In this document: positions 7,908 through 14,480 of the stretch, piece by piece | Layout of the letters: each line of letters starts with the position of its first letter | Position numbering within the stretch: the stretch's first letter is position 1 | Source: an uncultured Eubacteriales bacterium | GTDB taxonomy: Bacteria > Bacillota > Clostridia > Oscillospirales > Acutalibacteraceae | Assembly (NCBI GenBank): GCA_934464615.1 | Contig: CAKSKA010000002.1 | Location: forward strand, 138,428 to 202,427 | Direction of reading: 5' to 3' | Length of the DNA stretch: 64,000 nt | Notes under the pieces: model-generated | What the model was told of the DNA's origin: nothing | The model's database searches: none | The model's input: only the letters and a program-made list of their open reading frames with translations | Program-made: the position numbers and the translations under genes

Positions 7908-8534
7908 TTATTGCACAGCCTTACCGAAAATCTCAATAAATCCGGTGCGGTGATAACGGCTGAGAAGCTCTATGTATTCGGACGCTTCCTCGCGGCTCAT
8001 CCCGTGGCGGATAATTTCAAATATACTCTCAAACCGTGATGTTGTTACAATATGCAGCAACTTTTGCGTCACTGCGTCGCCGAATTTATCGGGATAACCT
8101 ACAGTTTCCATATACTTGTATGTGTATTCGACTTCAATATGGACAAGCTCGTCAATAAAATCGTGGTACCGCGTTCCGTAAGACGAATCAAGCAGTAAAC
8201 GGAATTCATCCAAATGCTCATACATATAATCAATCAGCTGCGACGTTCCGCCGTCGGCATATTTCGGCATACGCTCTGCCTGTTCGTCGGCAGACATCTG
8301 ATGAAATCGCTCCTGAATCCTGATGAACCGTTCCGTCATCTCGCTTAAAACCGGCTCAACTATCGCAGAAAACAAACCTTCCTTGTCGCCGAAACGGACA
8401 TAAATGGAATTTGTGCTTGTATCCGCTGCCGCAGCAATCGTGCGCAGGGAAGCGTCAACATAGCCTTTATCAAGGAATTCCTGCTTGGCAGCCGCCGTAA
8501 TGCGTTCTGCCACACCTTTAATTTGTTTTGCCAT
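7908..8534 (-). CDS. TetR/AcrR family transcriptional regulator
   Basis: 208 residues. The N-terminal helix-turn-helix is typical (ITAAAKQEFLDKGYVDASLR through TSTNSIYVRFGDKEGLF), followed by an all-helical ligand domain. It is the first gene of the operon with the two ABC half-transporters, so it probably represses its own operon and releases DNA when the transported compound accumulates. A near-perfect promoter with two AACA-N-TGTT palindromes directly downstream of the -10 element lies upstream of it, an obvious operator candidate. ATG 8534 follows GAAGGTGGCGT. Confidence 0.93.
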   Translation of the reverse strand: MAKQIKGVAERITAAAKQEFLDKGYVDASLRTIAAAADTSTNSIYVRFGDKEGLFSAIVEPVLSEMTERFIRIQERFHQMSADEQAERMPKYADGGTSQLIDYMYEHLDEFRLLLDSSYGTRYHDFIDELVHIEVEYTYKYMETVGYPDKFGDAVTQKLLHIVTTSRFESIFEIIRHGMSREEASEYIELLSRYHRTGFIEIFGKAVQ

Positions 8535-8556
8535 ACGCCACCTTCTTTACATTCAA

Positions 8557-8607
8557 AACACTGTTTCATAACACTGTTATTATAGCTATGTTTATCCGAT
8601 TTGTCAA
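8557..8607 (-). promoter_or_regulatory. Consensus promoter with tandem palindromic operator for the TetR-ABC operon
   Basis: Minus strand TTGACA (8607-8602), 17-bp spacer, TATAAT (8584-8579): a perfect sigma-A consensus. Immediately downstream are two identical 9-mers AACAGTGTT (8578-8570 and 8565-8557), each itself an AACA-N-TGTT palindrome, 13 bp apart. They cover the expected transcription start, so occupancy would block initiation. Confidence 0.85.
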
Positions 8608-8628
8608 GAGGGGTTGCGTATTTTTGAT

Positions 8629-8666
8629 AAAAAAACAGCACGGTATTAAGGCTGAGCCAAACCGTG
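8629..8666 (-). terminator. Probable terminator for leftward transcription
   Basis: CACGGT (8639-8644) pairs with ACCGTG (8661-8666), with an inner GGCT/AGCC stem, followed on the minus strand by seven T (8635-8629). It may end the three-gene cluster starting at 10045. Confidence 0.5.
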
Positions 8667-8670
8667 TCGA

Positions 8671-8990
8671 AAATTTTTTGCTTTTTTATCCCCGCAAATT
8701 ATTTTTTATGTTATAATACAAAGGAAAATTTTTTTAATTTACATAATTTTTCATTACATATTATTTTTGCATAACGGTTTTTCAACTTTTCCACCGAGTT
8801 ATCCACAAAAATTAACGGTTTTACGGCATTTGACCGCCGTTTGCAACAAAAAATGTTGATTACACGGTGGATAAGTTTAATAACTTTAAGCGGTTGCAAA
8901 GTTAACATAATGCGTTTTCTTGCAAGAAAAAGTTAAAAAATTGTAACTTTACAAACTTTTTTGTCGAGCTGAAAAAGGTGCAAATTTTGT
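8671..8990. other. AT-rich intergenic region with DnaA-box matches
   Basis: No gene seen in about 320 bp. It holds a perfect DnaA box TTATCCACA at 8799-8807 (plus strand) and a one-mismatch box TTATCCACC on the minus strand at 8874-8866, in strongly AT-rich DNA. It is 11.7 kb from dnaA. Confidence 0.45.
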
Positions 8991-9392
8991 CTACAACATT
9001 ATATATATAAGCGCCATAGTCAGCAGTTCGTCCGCGCCTGAGGAAGCCAGCAAAAAAATTATGCCGAGTATCAGTCCTGTGTCGGCATCTGCCTCAAGCC
9101 CCTTAAAATTAAGCATCCGTAAAAGTTTTGCCACACCGCCGCCGGCGCTGCCCTCCTGTGGTACGGGCTGCGGTGCTGTTTCGGGCGAAGGGGTATGGTC
9201 GGGCTGCGGTGTAACGGGCGCGGAATTTTGCCGCGCGGTATTGTTTCTGCCCGAATGTCCCGAATTTTGCAGTCTTACAAAATCGGGAACAGGCGGAACC
9301 TCGCTGCCGTTCGGCGGATTTGAGGAACGGCTTTGCATATCCTTAAGCCTTTGCGCCGCCTGACGCAGTTGTTCCGCTGTAATTTCATCCAT
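8991..9392 (-). CDS. Uncharacterised protein with Pro-rich linker and hydrophobic C-terminus
   Basis: 133 residues. A short helical start (MDEITAEQLRQAAQRLKDMQ) is followed by a long proline, serine, asparagine and glutamine-rich low-complexity stretch, then a helix (GGGVAKLLRMLNFKGLE) and a hydrophobic tail (LILGIIFLLAS... LLTMALIYIML) that could anchor it in a membrane. It is the last of three small genes on one strand; the 100-bp gap before it carries a palindromic repeat. I do not recognise a characterised function. Similar small clusters occur in spore-forming Clostridia, from memory, so a sporulation link is possible but unproven. Confidence 0.7.
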   Translation of the reverse strand: MDEITAEQLRQAAQRLKDMQSRSSNPPNGSEVPPVPDFVRLQNSGHSGRNNTARQNSAPVTPQPDHTPSPETAPQPVPQEGSAGGGVAKLLRMLNFKGLEADADTGLILGIIFLLASSGADELLTMALIYIML

Positions 9393-9453
9393 AACCGTTC
9401 CCTCCCGTAAATTTTAAGCCAAGCCGATAACAACGCCTTTTAGGCGGTTCGAT

Positions 9454-9495
9454 TCCTGTCACACTAGCGTGGCAGGACTCAAGCCTGTCACACTA
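9454..9495. repeat. Dispersed palindromic repeat, copy 1 (one and a half units)
   Basis: The 31-bp unit at 9465-9495 (TAGCGTGGCAGG ... CCTGTCACACTA) is an imperfect palindrome; the same arm repeats at 9454-9465, giving CCTGTCACACTAGCGTGGCAGG as a second hairpin. Related units lie at 30911-30941 and 59693-59723. The right end supplies the TAG stop codon of the gene at 9493-9813. Confidence 0.75.
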
Positions 9496-9813
9496 TCCAA
9501 AAATGTCAAGACTTTGCAAAAGCGGCAAAAACTGCGCCGCGCGCAGCAGTTTTACGGCGGTGTCAAGTCTTTTTTGCCGTGCCGCACCGAGATGCGGCCG
9601 CAGCGCCTTAAGCAATGTTACCCTGCTGTCGTCCGCTGTGCTGTTTATTTTGGATATTATGGGCAGCAGTTTTGTTATATCGGGCGTTGCGTTATCGGTG
9701 GCACTGTCCGCCGACGGCTGCGAGGCGAGCAATCCCTGCGCCATTTGCCGTATGCGCTCCATACTGTCGGGATCGGACAGCAATCCCGAAATTTTATCGG
9801 TTATATCGTCCAT
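9493..9813 (-). CDS. Uncharacterised small helical protein
   Basis: 106 residues, mostly predicted helix. The second half contains a distinctive segment, RVTLLKALRPHLGAARQKRL followed by DTAVKLLRAAQFLPLLQSL, of a type I recall from hypothetical proteins in many Clostridia. No signal peptide or catalytic motif is visible. It starts 1 nt after the stop of the upstream 76-residue gene, so the two are coupled. Its stop codon lies inside a dispersed palindromic repeat, so the original C-terminus may have been altered. Function unknown. Confidence 0.75.
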   Translation of the reverse strand: MDDITDKISGLLSDPDSMERIRQMAQGLLASQPSADSATDNATPDITKLLPIISKINSTADDSRVTLLKALRPHLGAARQKRLDTAVKLLRAAQFLPLLQSLDIFG

Positions 9814-9814
9814 T

Positions 9815-10045
9815 TTATTTTTCTCCCGAAAGTTTCTTCAAAAGCTGCTGTGCCGCAGGATTTTTAAGCAGATTTTCAAGCGCGGTACGGTCGTTTAAAA
9901 TATTGTTGAGTTTTTTGCGGTCGCTCTCGTTAAGCGATGACAGCAACGCTTTGCTGTCGCCCGAGGCGGCGGCTTTTTTAATGGCGTCGACATTAAGTCC
10001 GCTGTTTTTAAGTTTACCGAATATTTCATCATTTTTATTATTCAT
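9815..10045 (-). CDS. Uncharacterised 76-residue protein, first gene of a three-gene cluster
   Basis: A small charged, helical protein (NVDAIKKAAASGDSKALLSS, then LNESDRKKLNNILNDRTALE and NPAAQQLLKKL). It starts at ATG 10045 after a strong GGGGAGGG site. No membrane segment or known domain. It is divergent from the phosphoesterase at 10142 and heads a cluster with the genes at 9493 and 8991. The alternation of charged helices looks like a protein-protein interaction module; no function can be assigned. Confidence 0.75.
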   Translation of the reverse strand: MNNKNDEIFGKLKNSGLNVDAIKKAAASGDSKALLSSLNESDRKKLNNILNDRTALENLLKNPAAQQLLKKLSGEK

Positions 10046-10141
10046 TAAGGTCCCTCCCCTTTTTTGTTAACACAAAATCCGTTTACTATGGTATACTATG
10101 CTTATAATTTATTTATAATGCTTAAAAGGCGGTATATTTTA

Positions 10142-10642
10142 ATGGAAAACGACTTTTTTCACAACGCACGGCGTATCCTTGTAATTTCGGACACGCACGG
10201 CAACACACGTCTGCTTGATAAAGCACTGTGCGATCAGGCCTGTGCGCGCCATGTTTTCTTCCTCGGCGATAATGTCCGCGACATTGAAAAAGCTGCGGAA
10301 TTTCACACAGACCGCATATATCATATAGTACGCGGAAACTGCGATTTTGACACGCTTTATCCGCCACGGGATATTGCAAACGTATACGACAAAACCATAT
10401 TGTTTGCCCACGGACACACGCTTAATGTTAAATACGGGCTTGACGCCGCCGTTGCCGACGGCAAAAACGCAGGCGCCGACATTGTGCTGTACGGACACAC
10501 GCACATTGCCTATACTTCCTACACGGACGGGATGTACATAATCAATCCCGGCTCTGCGGGACGCAGCCGCAGCGGTGCGGATTCCTACGCTGTTATTGAC
10601 ATAACCGATAAGGGAATTATGCCTGTTATAATTAAGTTTTAG
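10142..10642 (+). CDS. YfcE/MJ0936-type metallophosphoesterase
   Basis: About 166 residues. Calcineurin-like metal ligands are in order: ILVISDTHGN, FFLGDN, VRGNCD, FAHGH and YGHTH. This compact architecture matches the YfcE/MJ0936 phosphodiesterases, which hydrolyse phosphodiester test substrates; the natural substrate is uncertain. An upstream in-frame ATG at 10064 has no ribosome binding site, while ATG 10142 is preceded by AAGGCGG, so I start there. Monocistronic, ending at a strong terminator shared with the HD gene. Confidence 0.9.
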   Translation: MENDFFHNARRILVISDTHGNTRLLDKALCDQACARHVFFLGDNVRDIEKAAEFHTDRIYHIVRGNCDFDTLYPPRDIANVYDKTILFAHGHTLNVKYGLDAAVADGKNAGADIVLYGHTHIAYTSYTDGMYIINPGSAGRSRSGADSYAVIDITDKGIMPVIIKF

Positions 10643-10677
10643 ACAAAACAGCGGCAAGATTAATATGCAAATAAAAT

Positions 10678-10712
10678 AAACCGCCGACGCTGTATCAGCG
10701 TCGGCGGTTTTT
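10678..10712. terminator. Bidirectional terminator
   Basis: CCGCCGACGCTG / CAGCGTCGGCGG stem with a 3-nt loop, flanked by A- and T-runs; between convergent genes. Confidence 0.9.
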
Positions 10713-10718
10713 AATTTT

Positions 10719-11270
10719 TTAATCTACCGCGGGTGTTTGCTGCATTGCGGTAAGGGTTTGCTGTAAAAGTTCATCCAAAGTAATACCCAACATCTGTGCT
10801 CCGCGCTCAATAACTTCTCTTGAGCAGCCTGCGGCAAACTTTTTATCTTTATATTTCTTTTTTACCGATTTCAATTCCATATCCGCAACGCTTTTGGACG
10901 GGCGCATCAATGCCGCCGCGCCTATAAGTCCGGAAAGCTCGTCCACGGCATAAAGCACTTTTTCCATTTCGTGCTCCGGCGCAATATCCACGCACAGTAA
11001 ATACCCGTGGCTTGCCACCGCGTGTATAATGCTCTCGTCAATATTTTCTTCACGCATTATTTCCTGCTCTTTTACGCAGTGCTGTTCGGGATATTGCTCG
11101 AAATCAAGGTCGTGCAAAAGTCCTACTATACCCCAAAAATCTTCATCAAATCCCTTTTGCTTTGCAAAATAACGCATTATGCCCTCAACCGTCAGCGCAT
11201 GCTTTATATGGAACGGCTCGCTGTTGTATTTGCAAAGCAGGTCGTAAGCCTGTTGTCTTGTAGGTATCAT
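10719..11270 (-). CDS. HD-domain protein (HDIG-type predicted phosphohydrolase)
   Basis: 183 residues. Metal ligands of the HD fold are visible: H22/H25 region (EPFHIKHALTVEG), the HD doublet in VGLLHDLDFEQYPEQH, and a later H in AVASHGYLLC. Proteins of this kind are typically nucleotide or phosphate ester hydrolases; substrate unknown. It lies downstream of metQNI on the same strand with a 44-bp gap, so it may be read through with the methionine transporter, though a functional link is not evident. Confidence 0.85.
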   Translation of the reverse strand: MIPTRQQAYDLLCKYNSEPFHIKHALTVEGIMRYFAKQKGFDEDFWGIVGLLHDLDFEQYPEQHCVKEQEIMREENIDESIIHAVASHGYLLCVDIAPEHEMEKVLYAVDELSGLIGAAALMRPSKSVADMELKSVKKKYKDKKFAAGCSREVIERGAQMLGITLDELLQQTLTAMQQTPAVD

Positions 11271-11314
11271 AAAAATCCTTCTTTATATAATGTGTTATGT
11301 AAAGTTCTGTTTTG

Positions 11315-12025
11315 TTACTGTTTGTTTTTAAGCCTTTTATCAAGTTTTACCGAAAGGCGTGTGCCTACCGACTGGAATATCTGTACCAAAACGATAAGCA
11401 AAATTACGGCAAGCAGCATTACAAGGTACTTGTAACGGTAATAACCGTAATTTATGGCAATTTTGCCAAGTCCGCCGCCGCCTATAATTCCACTCATCGC
11501 GGTGTAACCGAGTATTGTGGTTATTGCGATTGTAGCGTTTGATATAAGCGAGGGCATAGCCTCGGGTATCATAACCTTTGTAATTATTTGGAAAGGCGAC
11601 GCGCCCATGCTTTGCGCCATTTCTATAATATTGGGGTTAATTTCGCGCAGACTGCTTTCGGCAAGACGGGCGACAAAAGGGAATGCCGCTATTGTAAGCG
11701 GTACTATCGACGCCGTTGTACCCACCGCCGTTCCGACAATGGCACGGGTAAGGGGGAATACCAAAATCATAAGTATAAGAAACGGTACCGAGCGCAAAAG
11801 ATTTATAATTACGCCGAGCGTTGTCATAAGCCATTTGGGCAGTGGCAATACGCCGCCTTTTTCTCCCACGACCAAAATTACACCCAACGGCAGACCTATT
11901 ACTATTGCAAGCGCGGTTGCCACAAATGTAACATAAATCGTCTCAAACAAAGCCGACGCAAACTGCGTGCTTACTATCTGCCACGTTTCGCGCAGAGTAT
12001 CCGAAGAAAACATACCGGAAAACAT
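11315..12025 (-). CDS. metI: Methionine ABC transporter permease MetI
   Basis: 236 residues with five hydrophobic segments and the binding-protein-dependent permease signature around EINPNIIEMAQSMGASPFQI. It abuts metN directly (metN stop, then ATG) with AGGAGG overlapping the end of metN. With MetN and MetQ it forms the D-/L-methionine importer MetNIQ. Third gene of the operon; expression presumably follows the leader at 14003-14344. Confidence 0.94.
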   Translation of the reverse strand: MFSGMFSSDTLRETWQIVSTQFASALFETIYVTFVATALAIVIGLPLGVILVVGEKGGVLPLPKWLMTTLGVIINLLRSVPFLILMILVFPLTRAIVGTAVGTTASIVPLTIAAFPFVARLAESSLREINPNIIEMAQSMGASPFQIITKVMIPEAMPSLISNATIAITTILGYTAMSGIIGGGGLGKIAINYGYYRYKYLVMLLAVILLIVLVQIFQSVGTRLSVKLDKRLKNKQ

Positions 12026-13030
12026 TTACTTTACCTCCTGTGCGAACACATCGCTGTTGCTTGATAAAAATTCCACCGCTTTTTGCGGTTTTCCGTCGCG
12101 GTTTTCAACGCTTAAAAGCATTGTACCGTACGCCTTGCCGCCTATGCTTTTTGTGGACGCATAGGCAATGCTTGCCTCAATTCCGAGGCGCGTTGCCATA
12201 GTTGCAATAAGCGGAGAATCGGTTGCGGCAGCGCCGTTGAATACAACGCGTATAAACTTAACGCTGTTGTCCGCCAGTTTGATTTCTTCCGATTCGCCCT
12301 CGGGGAAAACGAGTTTGCGCGCGGCTTCGGATTTCGGACGGGAGAAAACCTCGCTTACGTCGCCGACCTCGGCAACCTCGCCGTTTTCAAGTATGGCAAC
12401 CTTGTTGCAAATTGCCTCTACAACACTCATCTGGTGTGTAATTATAACAACGGTAATGCCTGTTTTCTCATTTATCTGTCTTATAAGTTCCAAAATGGAA
12501 TTTGTGGTTGTCGGATCAAGTGCGCTTGTTGCCTCGTCGCAGAGCAGCACATCGGGATCTGTCGCAAGGGCGCGCGCAATGGCTATACGCTGCTGCTGAC
12601 CGCCCGACAACTGCGACGGATACGCCTTTGCCTTATCCGCAAGACCTACGGTATCAAGCAGTTCCATTGCCCGTTTTTCAGCGTCCGCCTTGGCAACACC
12701 CGCAAGTTCAAGCGGAAAACAGATGTTTTTAAGGCAGGTTTTCTGCTGCAGCAAATTAAAGCCCTGAAAAATCATTGTGATTTTTCGGCGTTCCTCCCTC
12801 AGTTGCTTTTCGGAAAGTTCGCAAAGGTTTTTGCCGTTTACCGTAACGGTACCCTGCGTGGGTTTTTCCAACATATTTATACAACGCACAAGCGTGCTTT
12901 TGCCGGCGCCCGACATACCTATAATGCCGTAAATATCGCCGTCGTTTATTGTAAGATTTACATTTTTAAGCGCTTCTACCTTGTTATCCGCGCCCGTAAA
13001 TGTTTTTGTAAGGTTTTTAATTTCTATCAT
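12026..13030 (-). CDS. metN: Methionine ABC transporter ATPase MetN
   Basis: About 334 residues. ATPase domain with Walker A GMSGAGKST, signature LSGGQQQR and Walker B VLLCDEATSALDP, followed by a C-terminal NIL/ACT-like domain (about the last 85 residues) that in characterised MetN binds methionine and inhibits transport when the cell is replete. An upstream in-frame ATG at 13072 would add 14 residues without a ribosome site; ATG 13030 follows CGGAGAAAAGC and matches the family start. Confidence 0.95.
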   Translation of the reverse strand: MIEIKNLTKTFTGADNKVEALKNVNLTINDGDIYGIIGMSGAGKSTLVRCINMLEKPTQGTVTVNGKNLCELSEKQLREERRKITMIFQGFNLLQQKTCLKNICFPLELAGVAKADAEKRAMELLDTVGLADKAKAYPSQLSGGQQQRIAIARALATDPDVLLCDEATSALDPTTTNSILELIRQINEKTGITVVIITHQMSVVEAICNKVAILENGEVAEVGDVSEVFSRPKSEAARKLVFPEGESEEIKLADNSVKFIRVVFNGAAATDSPLIATMATRLGIEASIAYASTKSIGGKAYGTMLLSVENRDGKPQKAVEFLSSNSDVFAQEVK

Positions 13031-13105
13031 GCTTTTCTCCGCTTTTAAAGACAGTTTATTCCCCCGACGCAATACGCCGGAGGAATAGGATTTTCTTTTA
13101 TTTAC

Positions 13106-13954
13106 TTATTTTACAGCGTCCAAAGTTGTCTGTTTGCCGCCGTAAATTCCGATGGGTTCAACATGGATAGCCGCAACAGATACAATATGGGTGTTCTTTT
13201 CTTTGTTGAAATCGTCAAGATAGGGTTTGTGCTGGAAGTAGTTTGCAAGTACGGTGCCGTCTTCAACAACTTCGTTCGGAACAACGTAATCGGTATATTC
13301 CTGAATGTCGAGCGTAATATTCTTCGCTGCCAAAATTTCCTTTGCAACGGCAAGAATTTCGGCATGCGGTGTGGGAGAAGCGGCAACGCTTATTGTCTTA
13401 CCCGCAAGGGAAGCATAGTCAACGCTGCTGTCGTAACCGTCTGTTTTGTTATCAACAGTAGATACAACCGCGCCGTCGTATTTAGATGTAATAAAGTCCG
13501 CAACCTTCTGGCTTTCAAGTGCGGCAACAAGCGCTTTTACAAGCGGATCGTTTTCATTGCCCTGTTTAACCGCAAGAATATTTGAGTAAGCCGAGGATGA
13601 ACCTTCAATTCCGAGTGCGTCCTTGGTCGGATTTAAGTTTGCGGAAATTGCATAGTTTGAGTTAATTACAGCGTAATCAACATCCTTTAAAACGTTGGGG
13701 AGCTGAGCCGCCTCAACTTCTTTGAACTTAATGTTCTTCGGATTGCTTTCGATGTCAAGAACAGTGGCGGTGATTCCTGCGCCGTCTTTAAGTTTAATAA
13801 TGCCGAGGTCCTGAAGGAGCAGGAGCGCACGAGCTTCGTTTGTTGTGTCGTTAGGTACCGCTATTGTAATTTGGTTGCCGCCGCAGGCCGTAAGACCGAG
13901 CGCTACGGTGAGGGTGAGTATTGCTGCTACAATGATTGATAATGCTTTTTTCAT
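13106..13954 (-). CDS. metQ: Methionine-binding lipoprotein MetQ
   Basis: 282 residues with a lipoprotein signal peptide (lipobox LTAC near residue 24) and the NlpA/MetQ binding-protein fold. Features such as VDYAVINSNYAISANLNP and an ending with the NlpA-type segment VAAIHVEPIGIYGG fit the family. It captures methionine outside the membrane for MetNI. ATG 13954 follows GAAAGGAAAATG. First long gene of the operon, preceded by two short ORFs and a terminator-like hairpin. Confidence 0.94.
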   Translation of the reverse strand: MKKALSIIVAAILTLTVALGLTACGGNQITIAVPNDTTNEARALLLLQDLGIIKLKDGAGITATVLDIESNPKNIKFKEVEAAQLPNVLKDVDYAVINSNYAISANLNPTKDALGIEGSSSAYSNILAVKQGNENDPLVKALVAALESQKVADFITSKYDGAVVSTVDNKTDGYDSSVDYASLAGKTISVAASPTPHAEILAVAKEILAAKNITLDIQEYTDYVVPNEVVEDGTVLANYFQHKPYLDDFNKEKNTHIVSVAAIHVEPIGIYGGKQTTLDAVK

Positions 13955-14002
13955 TTTTCATTTTCCTTTCGGTATATAATTTTGATTTATGTTTCGTTGT
14001 TT

Positions 14003-14086
14003 TTATATGTTATAAAAGTCTGCAAAGTTACACATTCGTTCAAATCTGTAGTTTGCACGGACAAGTTCCTCAAAAAAGTTTTTCAT
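14003..14086 (-). CDS. Second short leader ORF upstream of metQ (27 residues)
   Basis: ATG 14086 is preceded by AAGGGTGG at good spacing. The peptide starts MKNFFEELVRANYRFERMCN and ends FADFYNI. It lies between the attenuator hairpin and metQ, 48 bp before the metQ start. It may be a second sensor (a Met-Cys pair near its C-terminus), a translational relay into metQ, or chance. No homologue recognised. Confidence 0.5.
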   Translation of the reverse strand: MKNFFEELVRANYRFERMCNFADFYNI

Positions 14087-14110
14087 AAAACCACCCTTAA
14101 AATAAAATAA

Positions 14111-14136
14111 CCGGACTGGCGATAAGCCGTCCGGTA
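14111..14136 (-). terminator. Putative attenuator hairpin of metQNI
   Basis: Minus strand ACCGGAC / GTCCGGT stem (7 bp) with inner GGC/GCC pairs and a TTATC loop, followed by TTATTTTATTTT. The inner strand GCTTATCG is complementary to CGATAAGC inside the leader ORF (14193-14186), so an alternative pairing would disrupt it. Confidence 0.65.
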
Positions 14137-14165
14137 ATAAGCAAACAAAATTTACTGGTATACAG

Positions 14166-14279
14166 TTAATTTTTATCGCAGGAAAGCTTATCGTTAAAAT
14201 GAGCAGCACAGCACATGCGCATGGACATCATGCACATTATCTCTTTCATGCGAATATCAGATACAACTGTGTTTCTCAT
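14166..14279 (-). CDS. Met/Cys-rich leader peptide of the metQNI operon (37 residues)
   Basis: ATG 14279 follows a strong GGAGG at 7-nt spacing. The peptide has Met at positions 1, 11, 15, 17, 18, 20 and 22 and Cys at 16, 23, 24 and 34; its core is MCMMSMRMCC. Codons 29-32 contain CGATAAGC, which can pair with the loop strand of the downstream hairpin. This is the layout of a ribosome-mediated attenuator: stalling at Met/Cys codons when charged tRNA is scarce would leave CGATAAGC free to pair and prevent termination. The mechanism is inference; the ORF, its ribosome site and the complementarity are seen. Confidence 0.8.
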   Translation of the reverse strand: MRNTVVSDIRMKEIMCMMSMRMCCAAHFNDKLSCDKN

Positions 14280-14315
14280 GTGTAAGCCTCCGTTTCTTTT
14301 ATTTCGGTTTGTGTC

Positions 14316-14344
14316 ATAATAGCACACGCAAAGAATTATGTCAA
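14316..14344 (-). promoter_or_regulatory. Sigma-A promoter of the metQNI operon
   Basis: Minus strand TTGACA (14344-14339), 17-bp spacer, TATTAT (14321-14316), 37 bp before the leader peptide start. Confidence 0.85.
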
Positions 14345-14422
14345 TAGCCAAATTTAAAAATCGGCAAAATATATAAAATAGTCGCAATTTTTTCCTTTTC
14401 TTTAATATATATGATGAATTTA

Positions 14423-14451
14423 TTGCTTTTGTTTTACATATGTGTTAAAAT
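14423..14451 (+). promoter_or_regulatory. Promoter of the SPFH gene
   Basis: TTGCTT (14423-14428) and TAAAAT (14446-14451), 17-bp spacer, 29 bp before the ATG. Confidence 0.55.
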
Positions 14452-14480
14452 AAGTGCAACAAATTTAAAGGAGATTTACT

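Noticed and set aside
8711..8908. 65-codon minus-strand ORF in the AT-rich DnaA-box region
   Set aside because: No ribosome binding site, sequence overlaps the DnaA-box matches and has no similarity I recognise.
13955..14330. SAM (S-box) riboswitch or T-box before metQ
   Set aside because: I looked for the conserved S-box core and T-box specifier/AGGGUGGNACCGCG motif; neither is present. The leader peptide and hairpin explain the region better.
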